Shown piece by piece: positions 44,159 through 53,366 of a stretch of 64,000 nt of DNA (its first letter is position 1; each line of letters opens with the position of its first letter). Source of the stretch: Marinimicrobium locisalis (GTDB taxonomy: Bacteria; Pseudomonadota; Gammaproteobacteria; Pseudomonadales; Cellvibrionaceae); the NCBI RefSeq assembly GCF_039822625.1, contig NZ_JBDLLG010000019.1:43502-107501 (forward strand). The letters run 5' to 3'. The notes beneath the pieces are model-generated. The model was not told the origin of the DNA. It did no database searches and saw only the letters and a program-made list of their open reading frames with translations. Position numbers and translations under genes: made by a program.

Positions 44159-45451
44159 CTATACTCCTTCTGCCGGGCCCGGCAGTGCTTCGCTTTTCTT
44201 CGCCGACGAATTCTCTTCGCGTTCAAACAATTCCGCGAAGGTCATATCCAACTGCTCGCGGGAATACTGCTCAATGTTTTCCAGACGACGATGCAAAACC
44301 GGATACCAGGGCAACTTATCCAACCCCACCGATGGGTCGGGCAGTACCCGAGGCAAATCCAGCATTTGCGCCAGCTCCCCCAGGCGCCGGTAATGCAGGT
44401 CCCGACAAAGCACAAAGTCATCCTGATTGGTGACTGCGATCCAGTTGTTTTGCTGTAACGCTTCACGGATCCGTTGCCACTGTGCCGAGGACAGCCCCAA
44501 CGCCAGCAATTCACCATCTTCCAGCCCCCGCCCCTCAAGGCTGCGACGATAAAAATGCCACAGGATCACCGTTGCCGCCACCAAATCCGGGTAGCCCCGA
44601 TCGCGCAGGGAAATTTGATAGATGCCAATGGTATGAACAAACACCGCGCCCGAGAGAATCACCAGCCAGGTCACGTTCACCCACAGCAGAAATAAAGGGA
44701 CGATGGCAAAAGCGCCGTAAATAGAACTGATCGCGGAGTTGGCCACAATGACCCCGAACACCGCTTTCAAAACCTCAAACACAAAGCCGGTAAGCAGGCC
44801 ACCGGCTAACGCGTGTTTGAGGGGGACTTTGCAGTTGGGAACCGCGGCAAATAACAGAGTGAAGGTGGCTGAGGTCAAAATCCAGGGGGTGAATTCGAAT
44901 ATCCAGGTAAGCCAACCCAGAACCTGAGAGCTGTCCATGAAAAAACGCAGGGAGACCAAATAGGTACTCATCGCCAGGCCGATGCCGAGCAGCAAGGGCC
45001 CGAGACTGAGTACGGCCCAATATAGGAGAAACTTGGAAATGCCGCGACGCCCTTTCACAATACCCCAGACGGCGTTAAAGTTCATCTCGATGTTAGTGAG
45101 CATAAAATAAGCGGAGGCCACCAGAAAAATTACACCCACGATGGTCAGCCGTCTTGCCTGTTTGGAGAAATCCTGCAAATGGCCGAGCAACTCCTGCCCG
45201 GTTTCGGGTACCATATTGGCGAAGATCAGCGCCTGCACCTCTTCACCGAGCCCCTGAAAGGCGGGGATGGCGGAGAACATGGAATAGGTGACGGTCATTA
45301 GCGGCACCAACGCAAACAGCGTGACGTACGTCAGCTGAGCTGCACTTTTCATACAGTCGGTGTCGCGTATTTGCCGCCGCATCATCTTAACAAACTGCCA
45401 GGAAAGGCGAGCGTAATGACGCCGGTTTTCAGCTTTTGACAGATCCCGCAT
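44159..45451 (-). CDS. YihY/BrkB family inner-membrane protein
   Basis: 430 residues with six membrane segments (for example YVTLFALVPLMTVTYSMF and AIVPLFLLWVNVTWLVILSGAVF). The soluble C-terminus is winged-helix-like. Long mis-named ribonuclease BN, the family's real function is unknown, with transport or export suggested. Start at ATG 45451. Confidence 0.87.
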   Translation of the reverse strand: MRDLSKAENRRHYARLSWQFVKMMRRQIRDTDCMKSAAQLTYVTLFALVPLMTVTYSMFSAIPAFQGLGEEVQALIFANMVPETGQELLGHLQDFSKQARRLTIVGVIFLVASAYFMLTNIEMNFNAVWGIVKGRRGISKFLLYWAVLSLGPLLLGIGLAMSTYLVSLRFFMDSSQVLGWLTWIFEFTPWILTSATFTLLFAAVPNCKVPLKHALAGGLLTGFVFEVLKAVFGVIVANSAISSIYGAFAIVPLFLLWVNVTWLVILSGAVFVHTIGIYQISLRDRGYPDLVAATVILWHFYRRSLEGRGLEDGELLALGLSSAQWQRIREALQQNNWIAVTNQDDFVLCRDLHYRRLGELAQMLDLPRVLPDPSVGLDKLPWYPVLHRRLENIEQYSREQLDMTFAELFEREENSSAKKSEALPGPAEGV

Positions 45452-45689
45452 AAACAACAATTCCGTAGCTCAAACGCCGATAAAACGAGGCTCTTAATGA
45501 TCGCACTGTACCACACCCCTTACCACGCCCCATCTAGAAGCGGCGCAGGAGGGCGGTGCTTCGGGCCTTCGATTGGGCGCCCTTCTGTTTCGGACTGGGT
45601 TCTGGGCAGAGTATAGTGCAGAGGACGAACAAGAGTGCAGAGAGCGAATAAGAGCCCACAAGACATCCCGGCAACCGGTACCTGAAAAT

Positions 45690-46298
45690 ATGCCCTACAT
45701 TCTCATTCTTTACTACAGCCGAACGGGCGCCACCCATGCCATGGCGCAACAAATCGCTCGAGGCGTTAACCGCGCCAGCGGCTTTGAGGCGCGGCTGCGT
45801 ACGGTGCCACCGGTTTCCGCCGAGACCGAAGCCACCGCCCCGGCGGTGCCCGAGTCCGGCGCGCCCTACGCGACTCTGGATGACCTCAAACATTGCTCGG
45901 GCCTGCTGCTGGGCAGCCCCACCCGGTTCGGCAATATGGCCGCCCCGCTGAAGTACTTCCTGGACAGCACCAGCAGCCTCTGGGTCAATGGCGATTTGAT
46001 TGACAAACCCGCCGCGGTTTTTACCTCCACCTCCAGCTTGCATGGTGGACAAGAGGCCACACTGTTGTCGATGATGTTGCCGCTGTTGCATCAGGGTATG
46101 ATTTTGGTCGGCCAGCCCTACAGCGAACCCGCCCTGACCCGCACCCGCACCGGCGGCACACCTTACGGCGCCTCGCACTGGGCCGCAGGCCCCGAGCCCG
46201 AAACGCTCAGCGAGGACGAAATCACGCTGTGCCAAGCGCTCGGCGAACGGTTGGCCCGGCTGGCCGAAAAAACCCGCGACCGGAAAACCACAGATTAA
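45690..46298 (+). CDS. wrbA: NAD(P)H:quinone oxidoreductase, WrbA type
   Basis: A flavodoxin-fold enzyme that reduces quinones by two electrons. FMN phosphate loop YYSRTGATHAMA, the GSPTRFGNMAAPLKYFLD segment and SSLHGGQEATLLSM are typical of WrbA. 202 residues from ATG 45690. The preceding 117 bases of open frame are not conserved-looking. It overlaps no gene and is followed after 11 bases by the DUF2069 gene, an association common in pseudomonads and relatives. Confidence 0.92.
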   Translation: MPYILILYYSRTGATHAMAQQIARGVNRASGFEARLRTVPPVSAETEATAPAVPESGAPYATLDDLKHCSGLLLGSPTRFGNMAAPLKYFLDSTSSLWVNGDLIDKPAAVFTSTSSLHGGQEATLLSMMLPLLHQGMILVGQPYSEPALTRTRTGGTPYGASHWAAGPEPETLSEDEITLCQALGERLARLAEKTRDRKTTD

Positions 46299-46309
46299 AG
46301 GAGCTCCCC

Positions 46310-46723
46310 ATGGGAATGGCCCCCAAGGCCCCACAAGACAGCGACCAGGCCCGGCAAATCCACCACCGGCTCCGACTGGCCCGGACCACGGTGTTGGTCT
46401 GTTTCAGCACTTTGCTCATTCTGTTCACGGTGCTGACGCTGATCCAGACCGACCCCAAATGGAAGCTCTGGTTGGTGCAGATTCTGCCGTTGGCCATCTT
46501 TATTCCCGGCCTTTGGCGCGGTTATCATCGCACCTATAGCTGGCTGTGTTTTGTGATACTGCTGTACTTCACGTGGTCGGTGGCCAACGTCATTTCACCT
46601 TTGGCCTACTGGCGGGACTACGTGGTGGTCACATTGAGCGTGCTACTCTTTATCAGCGCCATGATGGCCAGCCGCTGGCGCCAACAATGGTGGCTCTGGG
46701 AGCACCGGAAAAGCCCCGAGTGA
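46310..46723 (+). CDS. DUF2069 membrane protein
   Basis: 137 residues with four membrane helices (TTVLVCFSTLLILFTVL, LWLVQILPLAIFIPGLW, WLCFVILLYFTWSVANVI, VVVTLSVLLFISAMMAS). It matches the DUF2069 family by length, topology and position after wrbA. Function unknown. AAAGGAG lies six bases before the ATG. Confidence 0.82.
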   Translation: MGMAPKAPQDSDQARQIHHRLRLARTTVLVCFSTLLILFTVLTLIQTDPKWKLWLVQILPLAIFIPGLWRGYHRTYSWLCFVILLYFTWSVANVISPLAYWRDYVVVTLSVLLFISAMMASRWRQQWWLWEHRKSPE

Positions 46724-46771
46724 GCCAAGCCTAAGCCCTGAACGACGACATTGATTACAAGGAATACGACC

Positions 46772-48718
46772 GTGCGCTACGACGAGCCCCCCTACAACGA
46801 TCACGCTGACCGCAACGATCATCCACACCACCCCGGCCAAGAAGGCCACCAGGCTTACGCCGAGCGCCCCCGCAAACCGGGGCCGATCCGGCGTTTTTTC
46901 GGCTTCCTCGGCCGGGCCATCAGTTGGCTTCGTGTCACGCTCAGCAATCTGCTGTTTTTGTTGATTGTGGTGGTCATCGTGCTCGCCATAACCGATGCCG
47001 AAGAGCCCATGGTCATGCCCGACTCGTTTGCTCTGACGCTCTCCCCCAGCGGGTTTCTCGTGGATGAAGAAAGTTACGTGGCACCGGTGGAAATGCTGAT
47101 GAGTGGGGACGACGGCTCGCTCGAAACCCCGGTGCGCGAGCTGGTCGAAGCCATCGACGAGAGCCGCCAGGACCCAAGAGTCTCCGCGCTGGTTCTGCAA
47201 CTGGACGATCTACTCGGCGGGGGCATCAGCAAGCTCGAAGAGATCGGGGCGGCCCTGAAACGGTTCAAACAAACCGACAAGCCGATTATCGCCACGGGCA
47301 GCCTGTACACCCAGGACCAGTACTATCTCGCCAGCTACGCCGATGAAATCTACATCGACCCGATGGGGTCCATCCTGCTGACCGGCTACTCGAACTACCG
47401 AACCTATTTCAAGGATGCCATCGACAAACTTGAAATCAATTTTCACGTCTTCCGCGTGGGCCAGTATAAAGACTTCGTGGAGCCCTACACCCGTAACTCC
47501 ATGTCCCCGGCCTCGCGCGAACACAGCAGCGAGTGGCTCAACCAGCTCTGGGGGGTATACACCAGCCGCGTAGAGGCCCAGCGGCAACTGCCCAGTGGCG
47601 CCATCAACGACTACATCAGCCAGATGGATTCACTGCTATCGGCCGTGGGCGGAGACAGCGCCCAGTTGGCCCTGGACTCCAAGCTGGTGGACGACATCCT
47701 TTCTCACCGCGAGCGTGAGCAAATGCTGGTGGAGCGTTTTGGCAAAAACCAGCACGGAGAGGGCTATAACGGCATTGATTATCGGACTTTCCTGTCCGAC
47801 CTCGACCGCCAACCCAGTGTTGAGCCGGAAGGGAAAGTGGGCCTGATCCTCGCCACCGGCACCATCCAAAGCGGCGAGCAGCCCGAAGGCAGCATCGGCA
47901 GCGAAACCATCATCCAACGCCTGCAACAAGTGCGGGAGGACCCTTCCATTAAAGCGGTGGTGGTTCGCATCGACAGTGGCGGCGGCGGGGCTTACGCCTC
48001 GGAAGTGATTCGCAGCGAGCTGGAGGCTCTGCGAGCGGAGGGCATGCCGGTACTGGTATCCATGGGCAGCATGGCCGCCTCCGGTGGCTACTGGATGGCC
48101 ATGGGCGCGGACGAGGTGTGGGCCACGCCCACCACACTGACCGGCTCCATCGGCGTGTTTGGCGCCATCCCCACCTTCGAGGACAGCCTGGAGAACATCG
48201 GCATCAACGTCGATGGCGTGGGCACCACGCCTTTGGCCGGCGCCATGCGGCTGGACCGCACCCTGACCCCACAGGCGAAAACCATTGTTCAGCAGACTGT
48301 GAACCACATTTACGAGGAGTTCACCTCCATGGTGGCCGAGGCCCGGGGGCTGCCCCAGGAGCGGGTCGATCAATTGGCCCAGGGTCGGGTTTGGACCGGT
48401 GCCACCGCTCATGAGCTGGGGCTGGTGGATCAGCTCGGTAGCCTCAAGGAAACCATCGCCGCCGCCGCAAGCCACGCGAAGTTAGAAGAATACGATGTGC
48501 GCCTGCTCTCGCGCCCCTTGTCACCGTTCGAGCAACTGGCACGGCAATTCAGCCAAAGCTCAATCAGCGCGCTAATACCGCACGCCCGGCAAAATCAGTG
48601 GCTGAGCCAAGACCTGAAGCGGCAGCTGGCGCCGCTGCTCGAGCCACTGAGAGCACTCAGTGAACTGGACGACCCGAGGGCGGTGTACGCTCGCTGCATG
48701 GAGTGTTTGACTCCGTAA
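46772..48718 (+). CDS. sppA: Signal peptide peptidase SppA, 67K type
   Basis: An inner-membrane serine protease with a Ser-Lys dyad that degrades cleaved signal peptides. After a 50-residue cytoplasmic stretch, one membrane helix (LLFLLIVVVIVLAI) leads to two tandem SppA domains. The Lys is in VGQYKDFVEPYTRNSMS and the Ser in MGSMAASGGYWMAMGAD. A GTG start at 46772 is preferred, as AAGGAA lies seven bases upstream; the frame begins at a TTG at 46751. 648 residues. Confidence 0.93.
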   Translation: MRYDEPPYNDHADRNDHPHHPGQEGHQAYAERPRKPGPIRRFFGFLGRAISWLRVTLSNLLFLLIVVVIVLAITDAEEPMVMPDSFALTLSPSGFLVDEESYVAPVEMLMSGDDGSLETPVRELVEAIDESRQDPRVSALVLQLDDLLGGGISKLEEIGAALKRFKQTDKPIIATGSLYTQDQYYLASYADEIYIDPMGSILLTGYSNYRTYFKDAIDKLEINFHVFRVGQYKDFVEPYTRNSMSPASREHSSEWLNQLWGVYTSRVEAQRQLPSGAINDYISQMDSLLSAVGGDSAQLALDSKLVDDILSHREREQMLVERFGKNQHGEGYNGIDYRTFLSDLDRQPSVEPEGKVGLILATGTIQSGEQPEGSIGSETIIQRLQQVREDPSIKAVVVRIDSGGGGAYASEVIRSELEALRAEGMPVLVSMGSMAASGGYWMAMGADEVWATPTTLTGSIGVFGAIPTFEDSLENIGINVDGVGTTPLAGAMRLDRTLTPQAKTIVQQTVNHIYEEFTSMVAEARGLPQERVDQLAQGRVWTGATAHELGLVDQLGSLKETIAAAASHAKLEEYDVRLLSRPLSPFEQLARQFSQSSISALIPHARQNQWLSQDLKRQLAPLLEPLRALSELDDPRAVYARCMECLTP

Positions 48719-48749
48719 CGGCTCAAGCACAAGCCTTTAAGAACCTCGG

Positions 48750-48774
48750 CCGGGGCGAGAGTCAGTCGCCCCGG
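48750..48774. terminator. Hairpin between sppA and convergent eboC
   Basis: CCGGGGCGA (48750-48758) and TCGCCCCGG (48766-48774) form a 9-bp perfect stem with a 7-base loop. It covers the eboC stop codon, 32 bases after sppA. It has no T-run. A bidirectional terminator is likely. Confidence 0.5.
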
Positions 48775-49472
48775 ACGTAGCGCTGGCTCAAGCGAGTCAG
48801 CAGCGTGGCCCCCGCCCCCACCAGTAACCACACCGGTGCCACCAGCACCGCCAGAAACAGCCCGTCAACAATACCCATGCCGGCAATCATCCACGGGATC
48901 AACGGAAAGCCAAACTCCCGCTGGCGGCTGTTCTCCCAGCGGGCCACCACGGTGACCAGGAGCGTATACAGCGTCTGAATTCCGCCGGCCAACCAAACCA
49001 GCGCCGGCACTTCTCCCACCAGGGCAACCGCTGTTACGGCGTAAACCCCCAGCCGAGTGAGCGCCATCAGAAAAACCGTGGCCCAGTGCTTTTTATGCAA
49101 CCAGTCGTAGAGGACGATAACGACGGCCAGCACCAGCCCCGCCAAAGGCGCTCGGTGGTCCGGGGCAAAAAACAGGCAGACAAACCCCGCGGCAAACAAC
49201 GCGATGACAATGCTTAACACCTGCCGGGCCGTAATTCGCCCGGAGGGAATGGGACGATAAAGCTGGTGTTGGGTGTCCCAGTCCCGGTCGCAGTAATCGT
49301 TGAGCGCCATCCCCCCGGCGTAAAAAAACGACAGCGCAAGAAGAATCAACCCGATGGTATAGCTCCCACCGGCCACGGCGCTGACAATGACCGCCGTGGT
49401 CAGCACGTTCATCCAGACGGTGGGCAAATTGCTGACCCGGCATAGGGTCAGCAGAGTTTTCACAGAAGGCAT
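48762..49472 (-). CDS. eboC: EboC, UbiA-like prenyltransferase
   Basis: 236 residues with about eight membrane helices. The UbiA first Asp-rich motif is present as NDYCDRDWD; the second is reduced to YDWLHKKH. UbiA enzymes attach prenyl chains to aromatic or other acceptors. In ebo clusters this gene is EboC. It is the last gene of the cluster here, 87 bases after eboF. The acceptor is unknown. Confidence 0.88.
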   Translation of the reverse strand: MPSVKTLLTLCRVSNLPTVWMNVLTTAVIVSAVAGGSYTIGLILLALSFFYAGGMALNDYCDRDWDTQHQLYRPIPSGRITARQVLSIVIALFAAGFVCLFFAPDHRAPLAGLVLAVVIVLYDWLHKKHWATVFLMALTRLGVYAVTAVALVGEVPALVWLAGGIQTLYTLLVTVVARWENSRQREFGFPLIPWMIAGMGIVDGLFLAVLVAPVWLLVGAGATLLTRLSQRYVRGD

Positions 49473-49559
49473 GGGTTTTCTCTCTTATGTATCTTGTAGA
49501 TTCTCGTATTCGTGCTCGGGCTTGTCGGTATGGGCTTGTGTAAGCGTGTGAAAGAAAAA

Positions 49560-50924
49560 TCAGTCAAACAAATGCTTAAGCATCAGATCACAAACCGCCG
49601 TGGCCGGCACGGTTTCTTGCGGGATCAGACTCGGCTCGGTACTCATCAATAGCGGCATGGACTCGGGCGACCCGTCACTGACCCCGTGGGAGCCTTTTAC
49701 CAACTCCGGCGCCACGGCAATCACATCCATCACATAGCGCAACCCCAGCTTTTTCTGGGCCACTCGTTGTGCAGCCTTAAGCTTGGGAAAGCGCAGCTTG
49801 GGGTCAAAGAACAACTCGCAGGGGTCGAACCCGGGCTTTCGATGAATTTCCACCTGGTGGGCGTAATCGGGCTGCCGGGCATCGTCCTGCCAGAAATAAT
49901 AGGTAAACCAACTATCCGGCTTCGCCAACAGCACCAGCTCGCCACTGCGCTCATGGTCCAGCCCGAACTCCGCCTGCTCGGTTTTATCCAATATGCGGTC
50001 GATGCCCTCCACGCCTTCAAACACCCGGCGCACCGCGGGTATATCCGCCTCATCGTGCACATAGACATGGGCGACCTGGTGATCGGCCATGGCAAAAGCC
50101 CGGCAACTGAAATAGTCCAGATACTCCCGCCCCAGATCCACCTTCAAGGACAACATACCGGCCTCGCGCAACAACCGGTTGGGATGAATGGCCCGCGAAA
50201 CATTCTGAATACCGTACTCGGACAACACCATCACCCGACAGCCGCGCTTCTCAAAAAAGTCGAGCAAATCCCCCGCCAGCGTATCAATCTCTTCCAGGTC
50301 CCGGGCAATATCCCCATCGGGCCCCTCTTTCTGCAGCACGTAATCCATATGCGGTAAATACACCAACTGCAGACTGGGCTCGTGGGCTTCCTCAATGTAC
50401 TTGGCCGCGTCCGCAATCCATTGGCTGGACTTTATATTCGTCATCGGCCCCCAAAAGTTAAACAGCGGAAAATTGCCAAACTTCTCGCTCAACGTCTCCC
50501 GCAGCGCCAGGGGGCAGGTATAACAATCCGGTTCCTTGCGCCCGTCCGCCAGATACAGCGGGCGGGGCGTCAAGGTAAAATCCGCGTCGGTGGCCATGGC
50601 ATACCACCAGAAGGTATTGCTACAGGTAAAGCTCGGGTCCCGCTCCTTCGCCAGATGCCAAACCTTGGGCCCCTGCACCAGCTTATTGCTCTGCCGCCAC
50701 AACCAAACCTCATTCATCTCCCGGAAATACCAGCCATTAGCCACAATGCCATGCTCTTTTGGCGGCTTTCCGGTGGTATAGGTTGCTTGAGCCGCACAGG
50801 TAACAGCGGGCGTCACTGGCTCAATGTCGGTTGCTTTACCGGCCAAGCGATTCAAATTAGGCGTGTGCTTCCCCAACAAGGAGCGGGTCAACCCGACAAT
50901 ATTCAATACAACGGTTCTATGCAT
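49560..50924 (-). CDS. eboF: EboF, alkaline-phosphatase-superfamily protein
   Basis: 454 residues. The N-terminus VVLNIVGLTRSLLG and PAVTCAAQATYTTGKPPKEHGIVANG are the metal-binding and nucleophile (Thr) parts of nucleotide pyrophosphatase/phosphodiesterases. VYLPHMDYVLQ and VLSEYGIQNVSRAIHPNRLL supply further ligands. No signal peptide is seen. It is separated from eboE by repeat copy D, the only large gap in the cluster. Confidence 0.87.
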   Translation of the reverse strand: MHRTVVLNIVGLTRSLLGKHTPNLNRLAGKATDIEPVTPAVTCAAQATYTTGKPPKEHGIVANGWYFREMNEVWLWRQSNKLVQGPKVWHLAKERDPSFTCSNTFWWYAMATDADFTLTPRPLYLADGRKEPDCYTCPLALRETLSEKFGNFPLFNFWGPMTNIKSSQWIADAAKYIEEAHEPSLQLVYLPHMDYVLQKEGPDGDIARDLEEIDTLAGDLLDFFEKRGCRVMVLSEYGIQNVSRAIHPNRLLREAGMLSLKVDLGREYLDYFSCRAFAMADHQVAHVYVHDEADIPAVRRVFEGVEGIDRILDKTEQAEFGLDHERSGELVLLAKPDSWFTYYFWQDDARQPDYAHQVEIHRKPGFDPCELFFDPKLRFPKLKAAQRVAQKKLGLRYVMDVIAVAPELVKGSHGVSDGSPESMPLLMSTEPSLIPQETVPATAVCDLMLKHLFD

Positions 50925-50973
50925 ATCACACTCTTACTCATATTTGCCGTGCCCCGGTTAATGGAGAGAGCGG

Positions 50974-51074
50974 CCGGCCCGTTGACCCTATCAAGACTCT
51001 CTGAGGCATGGATGCCGATGAGAAGCCCCCAGGGATGGGTTCACGGCGGGTCTTGATAGGGTCAACGGGCCGGC
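50974..51074 (-). repeat. Intergenic palindromic repeat, copy D (24-bp perfect inverted arms)
   Basis: GCCGGCCCGTTGACCCTATCAAGA (50974-50997; shown here as its two halves GCCGGCCCGTTGACC and CTATCAAGA) is inverted exactly at 51051-51074. The core between, read on the minus strand, is AGACCCGCCGTGAACCCATC, CCTGGGGGCTTCTCATCGGC and ATCCATGCCTC. It is the closest match to the cores of copies A and C. Its right arm contains the eboE stop codon (51062-51064), so the last four eboE codons come from the repeat. Confidence 0.75.
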
Positions 51075-52210
51075 TGCGTAACACTCTCGGCTAACAGGCT
51101 ACTAACCCAAGACAATTCGCGGGCAATGCTTTCACCCACCGAATCTGTTCTCAAGTGGTCGGGTAAAACACCGAAGCTGTAGGTTTCCACTTCCAGTGGA
51201 ACGTTTGGGTCAAGCAAAGGTAGCAACTGCTTCAAGAACGGTTGAGTCGTTCCGCAATCGCCCAAATGCTCCAGAAAGATCGGTACATGAAAGTGCACCC
51301 GGCATTCCTCGGGAGTCAGCCCTTCAGACAGCGCCTCTTCAAAGTCCGGCAAATCACTGAATGCATGTAACTTACCATCCGAGGTACGAGCCACCGCCTG
51401 ATGCAAATAAACCGGTTCGTTAAAGCGCAGTAGCCGCCCTACTTCATCTGGGGTGTTCGCCTGCAAAGCACTGGAGACTTGCACCTTCGCAATCGGAATT
51501 TCCGCTTCCGCCAGCCGCTGCAAGCACTCCTCGGGTTCTTCAAACTCCACGGCCTGGTGGCAGCAGTCGAAACACACACCCAGGTGCGCATTCTGCTCCA
51601 TCGTCAGCCGTGGTCGAACACGCTGGAAAAACGCTAGCAGCTCGTCAGTGGTTTCCAGCACGCAGGCGGGCTCAGGCTCGATGGCCAAGGTCACATGAAC
51701 GCCGGTGCTTTGCTTCAGGTTCACAAAGTGCGCGAGCACCGACTGGATGTTATCCAACACCGCCGGCCAATCGCTCTCCGAAAAACCCTCTTTGAACGCC
51801 ACAGGGACGGTGGAGATGGAAAGGGTGTTGGCATCCGGCTGTAGCTTGACCGCGATATCGCCCAGGGACTGGGTGTAGCGCACCCGTTCCGCTTCGCGCC
51901 AGTCCGGCAGGTAAACTTTCTCCTTCACCCGTTCGTTGTGAAAGGCTCCGTAGGGAAAGCCGTTGATGGTCAGCAGGTAGGCATCGTGCCGGTGGCACCA
52001 TTCTTGAAACTCCGCCACCGCCTTGGCATCGATTTCGGCGGCAGCCTGCCCGGCGATGCGCAGCCCCAGGGGAAAGGGGCGTTGGGCCTGGTCTTCCAGG
52101 CGCTGTTTGACCTCGAGCACATGGGTGTTGAGGTTATTCATTACATCCGCCCAGCCTTCGCCTGGGTGGATGTTGCTGCAGTAGGTCAGTGGCTGGGTCA
52201 AGCCGGCCAT
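51062..52210 (-). CDS. eboE: EboE, TIM-barrel metabolite protein
   Basis: 382 residues with the look of a xylose-isomerase/AP-endonuclease-2-like TIM barrel (TYCSNIHPGEGW, TINGFPYGAFHNERVKEKVY, TLAIEPEPACVLET, HLGVCFDCCHQAVEFE). Glu, His and Asp at these sites could bind metal. It is annotated in ebo clusters as a metabolite-traffic protein, but its reaction is not known. ATG 52210 has TGGAGG four bases upstream and overlaps eboD by 13 bases. Confidence 0.88.
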   Translation of the reverse strand: MAGLTQPLTYCSNIHPGEGWADVMNNLNTHVLEVKQRLEDQAQRPFPLGLRIAGQAAAEIDAKAVAEFQEWCHRHDAYLLTINGFPYGAFHNERVKEKVYLPDWREAERVRYTQSLGDIAVKLQPDANTLSISTVPVAFKEGFSESDWPAVLDNIQSVLAHFVNLKQSTGVHVTLAIEPEPACVLETTDELLAFFQRVRPRLTMEQNAHLGVCFDCCHQAVEFEEPEECLQRLAEAEIPIAKVQVSSALQANTPDEVGRLLRFNEPVYLHQAVARTSDGKLHAFSDLPDFEEALSEGLTPEECRVHFHVPIFLEHLGDCGTTQPFLKQLLPLLDPNVPLEVETYSFGVLPDHLRTDSVGESIARELSWVSSLLAESVTQPAR

Positions 52211-53343
52211 TTCGCCTCCAGTAGGTGTTGGCGGCATTGGTGCATCAGGGCCAGGTCAATTTCACCCACCTCTTGAGCCTGACCGGCCTCCAGGAGCAGG
52301 GTAATGCACAGCTGTCCGCCCAGGTGTTCGCGAAAACCTTGGAGGGCCGCTTCGATATCCAGCGCCTTCAGTGCCGGATGGGTGAGTGTAAAGCCGACGC
52401 CTTCCAGGGTATCGCGAATCGCCAGTAGTGTGTCGGTGTCGATCATGCCTTGAGCGTGGGAGTAGAGAGAGTCCAGCGCAATGCCGATGGCCACCGCTTC
52501 ACCGTGACGCAGCTCCGAGCCCGACAGTTCCTCCAGCCGATGAGCGCCCCAGTGACCGAAGTCCAGCGGCCGCGCACTACCCCGCTCGAAGGGGTCGCCG
52601 CTGGTGCGGATATGGTTCAGGTGCAGCTCCGCGCAGCGGGCGATCATATGTTCCATCGCCTGGGGCTCGAAGGCCGCCAGGCGTTCGCGGGCGCTGTGCA
52701 GCCAGTGGAAGAACTCACCGTCGCGTATCAGCGCCACTTTCACCGCTTCGGCCATGCCGCAGATGCGGTCCCGCGCCGGCAGGCTGTGCAAAAAGTCGTA
52801 GTCATTGATTACCGCGAAGGGGGTGGCAAAAGTGCCCAGGTAGTTCTTCCGGCCGCGGTAATTAATGGCGTTCTTAACGCCAATGCCGGCGTCGTTTTGG
52901 GCCAGCACCGTGGTGGGCATGCGAATCAGGCGAATACCCCGGTGGGCGGTGGCGGCGGCGTAGCCCATGGCGTCGATGACGGCACCCCCGCCGATCACCA
53001 GCGCAAAGCTGTGCCGGTCGATGCGGTCGGTTTGAGTCCGTTGGTAGAACTCGTCCACCTCCACCGGGTCGGATTTACAAATCTCGCCCCCGCGTACCAT
53101 CAGCGGGGGGTCAATCAGCTCAATTCGTTCACTGTGCGCTTCGGCGTAGGCCTCGAGCCGCTCGATCAAATCCGGGTGGCCCGCGAGCACTTGGTCGTCA
53201 ATTACCGGCAGGAGCCGGTGACGCCCCTTGCCCGCCAGGGCAATGATGTCGGTCAGCAGCCGGTTGTCGGGGGCGAGCGTACCCCGGTCGAAACAGACCG
53301 GGAACTCGTGCGTCATGGTGAACGCCTGTTGAATTTGCCACAT
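52198..53343 (-). CDS. eboD: EboD, 3-dehydroquinate-synthase-like sugar phosphate cyclase
   Basis: 381 residues of the DHQ synthase/sugar-phosphate-cyclase fold. LVIGGGAVIDAMGYAAATAHRG is the NAD site, NDAGIGVKNAIN the substrate site, and the zinc ligands are GMAEAVKVAL (Glu), DFGHWGAHRLEEL (His) and ELRHGEAVAIGI (His). The motifs diverge from AroB (for example GVVGDLAGF is replaced), as in other EboD. The real cyclase substrate is not known. Confidence 0.9.
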   Translation of the reverse strand: MWQIQQAFTMTHEFPVCFDRGTLAPDNRLLTDIIALAGKGRHRLLPVIDDQVLAGHPDLIERLEAYAEAHSERIELIDPPLMVRGGEICKSDPVEVDEFYQRTQTDRIDRHSFALVIGGGAVIDAMGYAAATAHRGIRLIRMPTTVLAQNDAGIGVKNAINYRGRKNYLGTFATPFAVINDYDFLHSLPARDRICGMAEAVKVALIRDGEFFHWLHSARERLAAFEPQAMEHMIARCAELHLNHIRTSGDPFERGSARPLDFGHWGAHRLEELSGSELRHGEAVAIGIALDSLYSHAQGMIDTDTLLAIRDTLEGVGFTLTHPALKALDIEAALQGFREHLGGQLCITLLLEAGQAQEVGEIDLALMHQCRQHLLEAKWPA

Positions 53344-53366
53344 GAACTGCTACCGCTTCTGTGCAA

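Noticed and set aside
47636..48475. 279-codon minus-strand open frame
   Set aside because: Antisense to sppA, including over its catalytic Ser motif.
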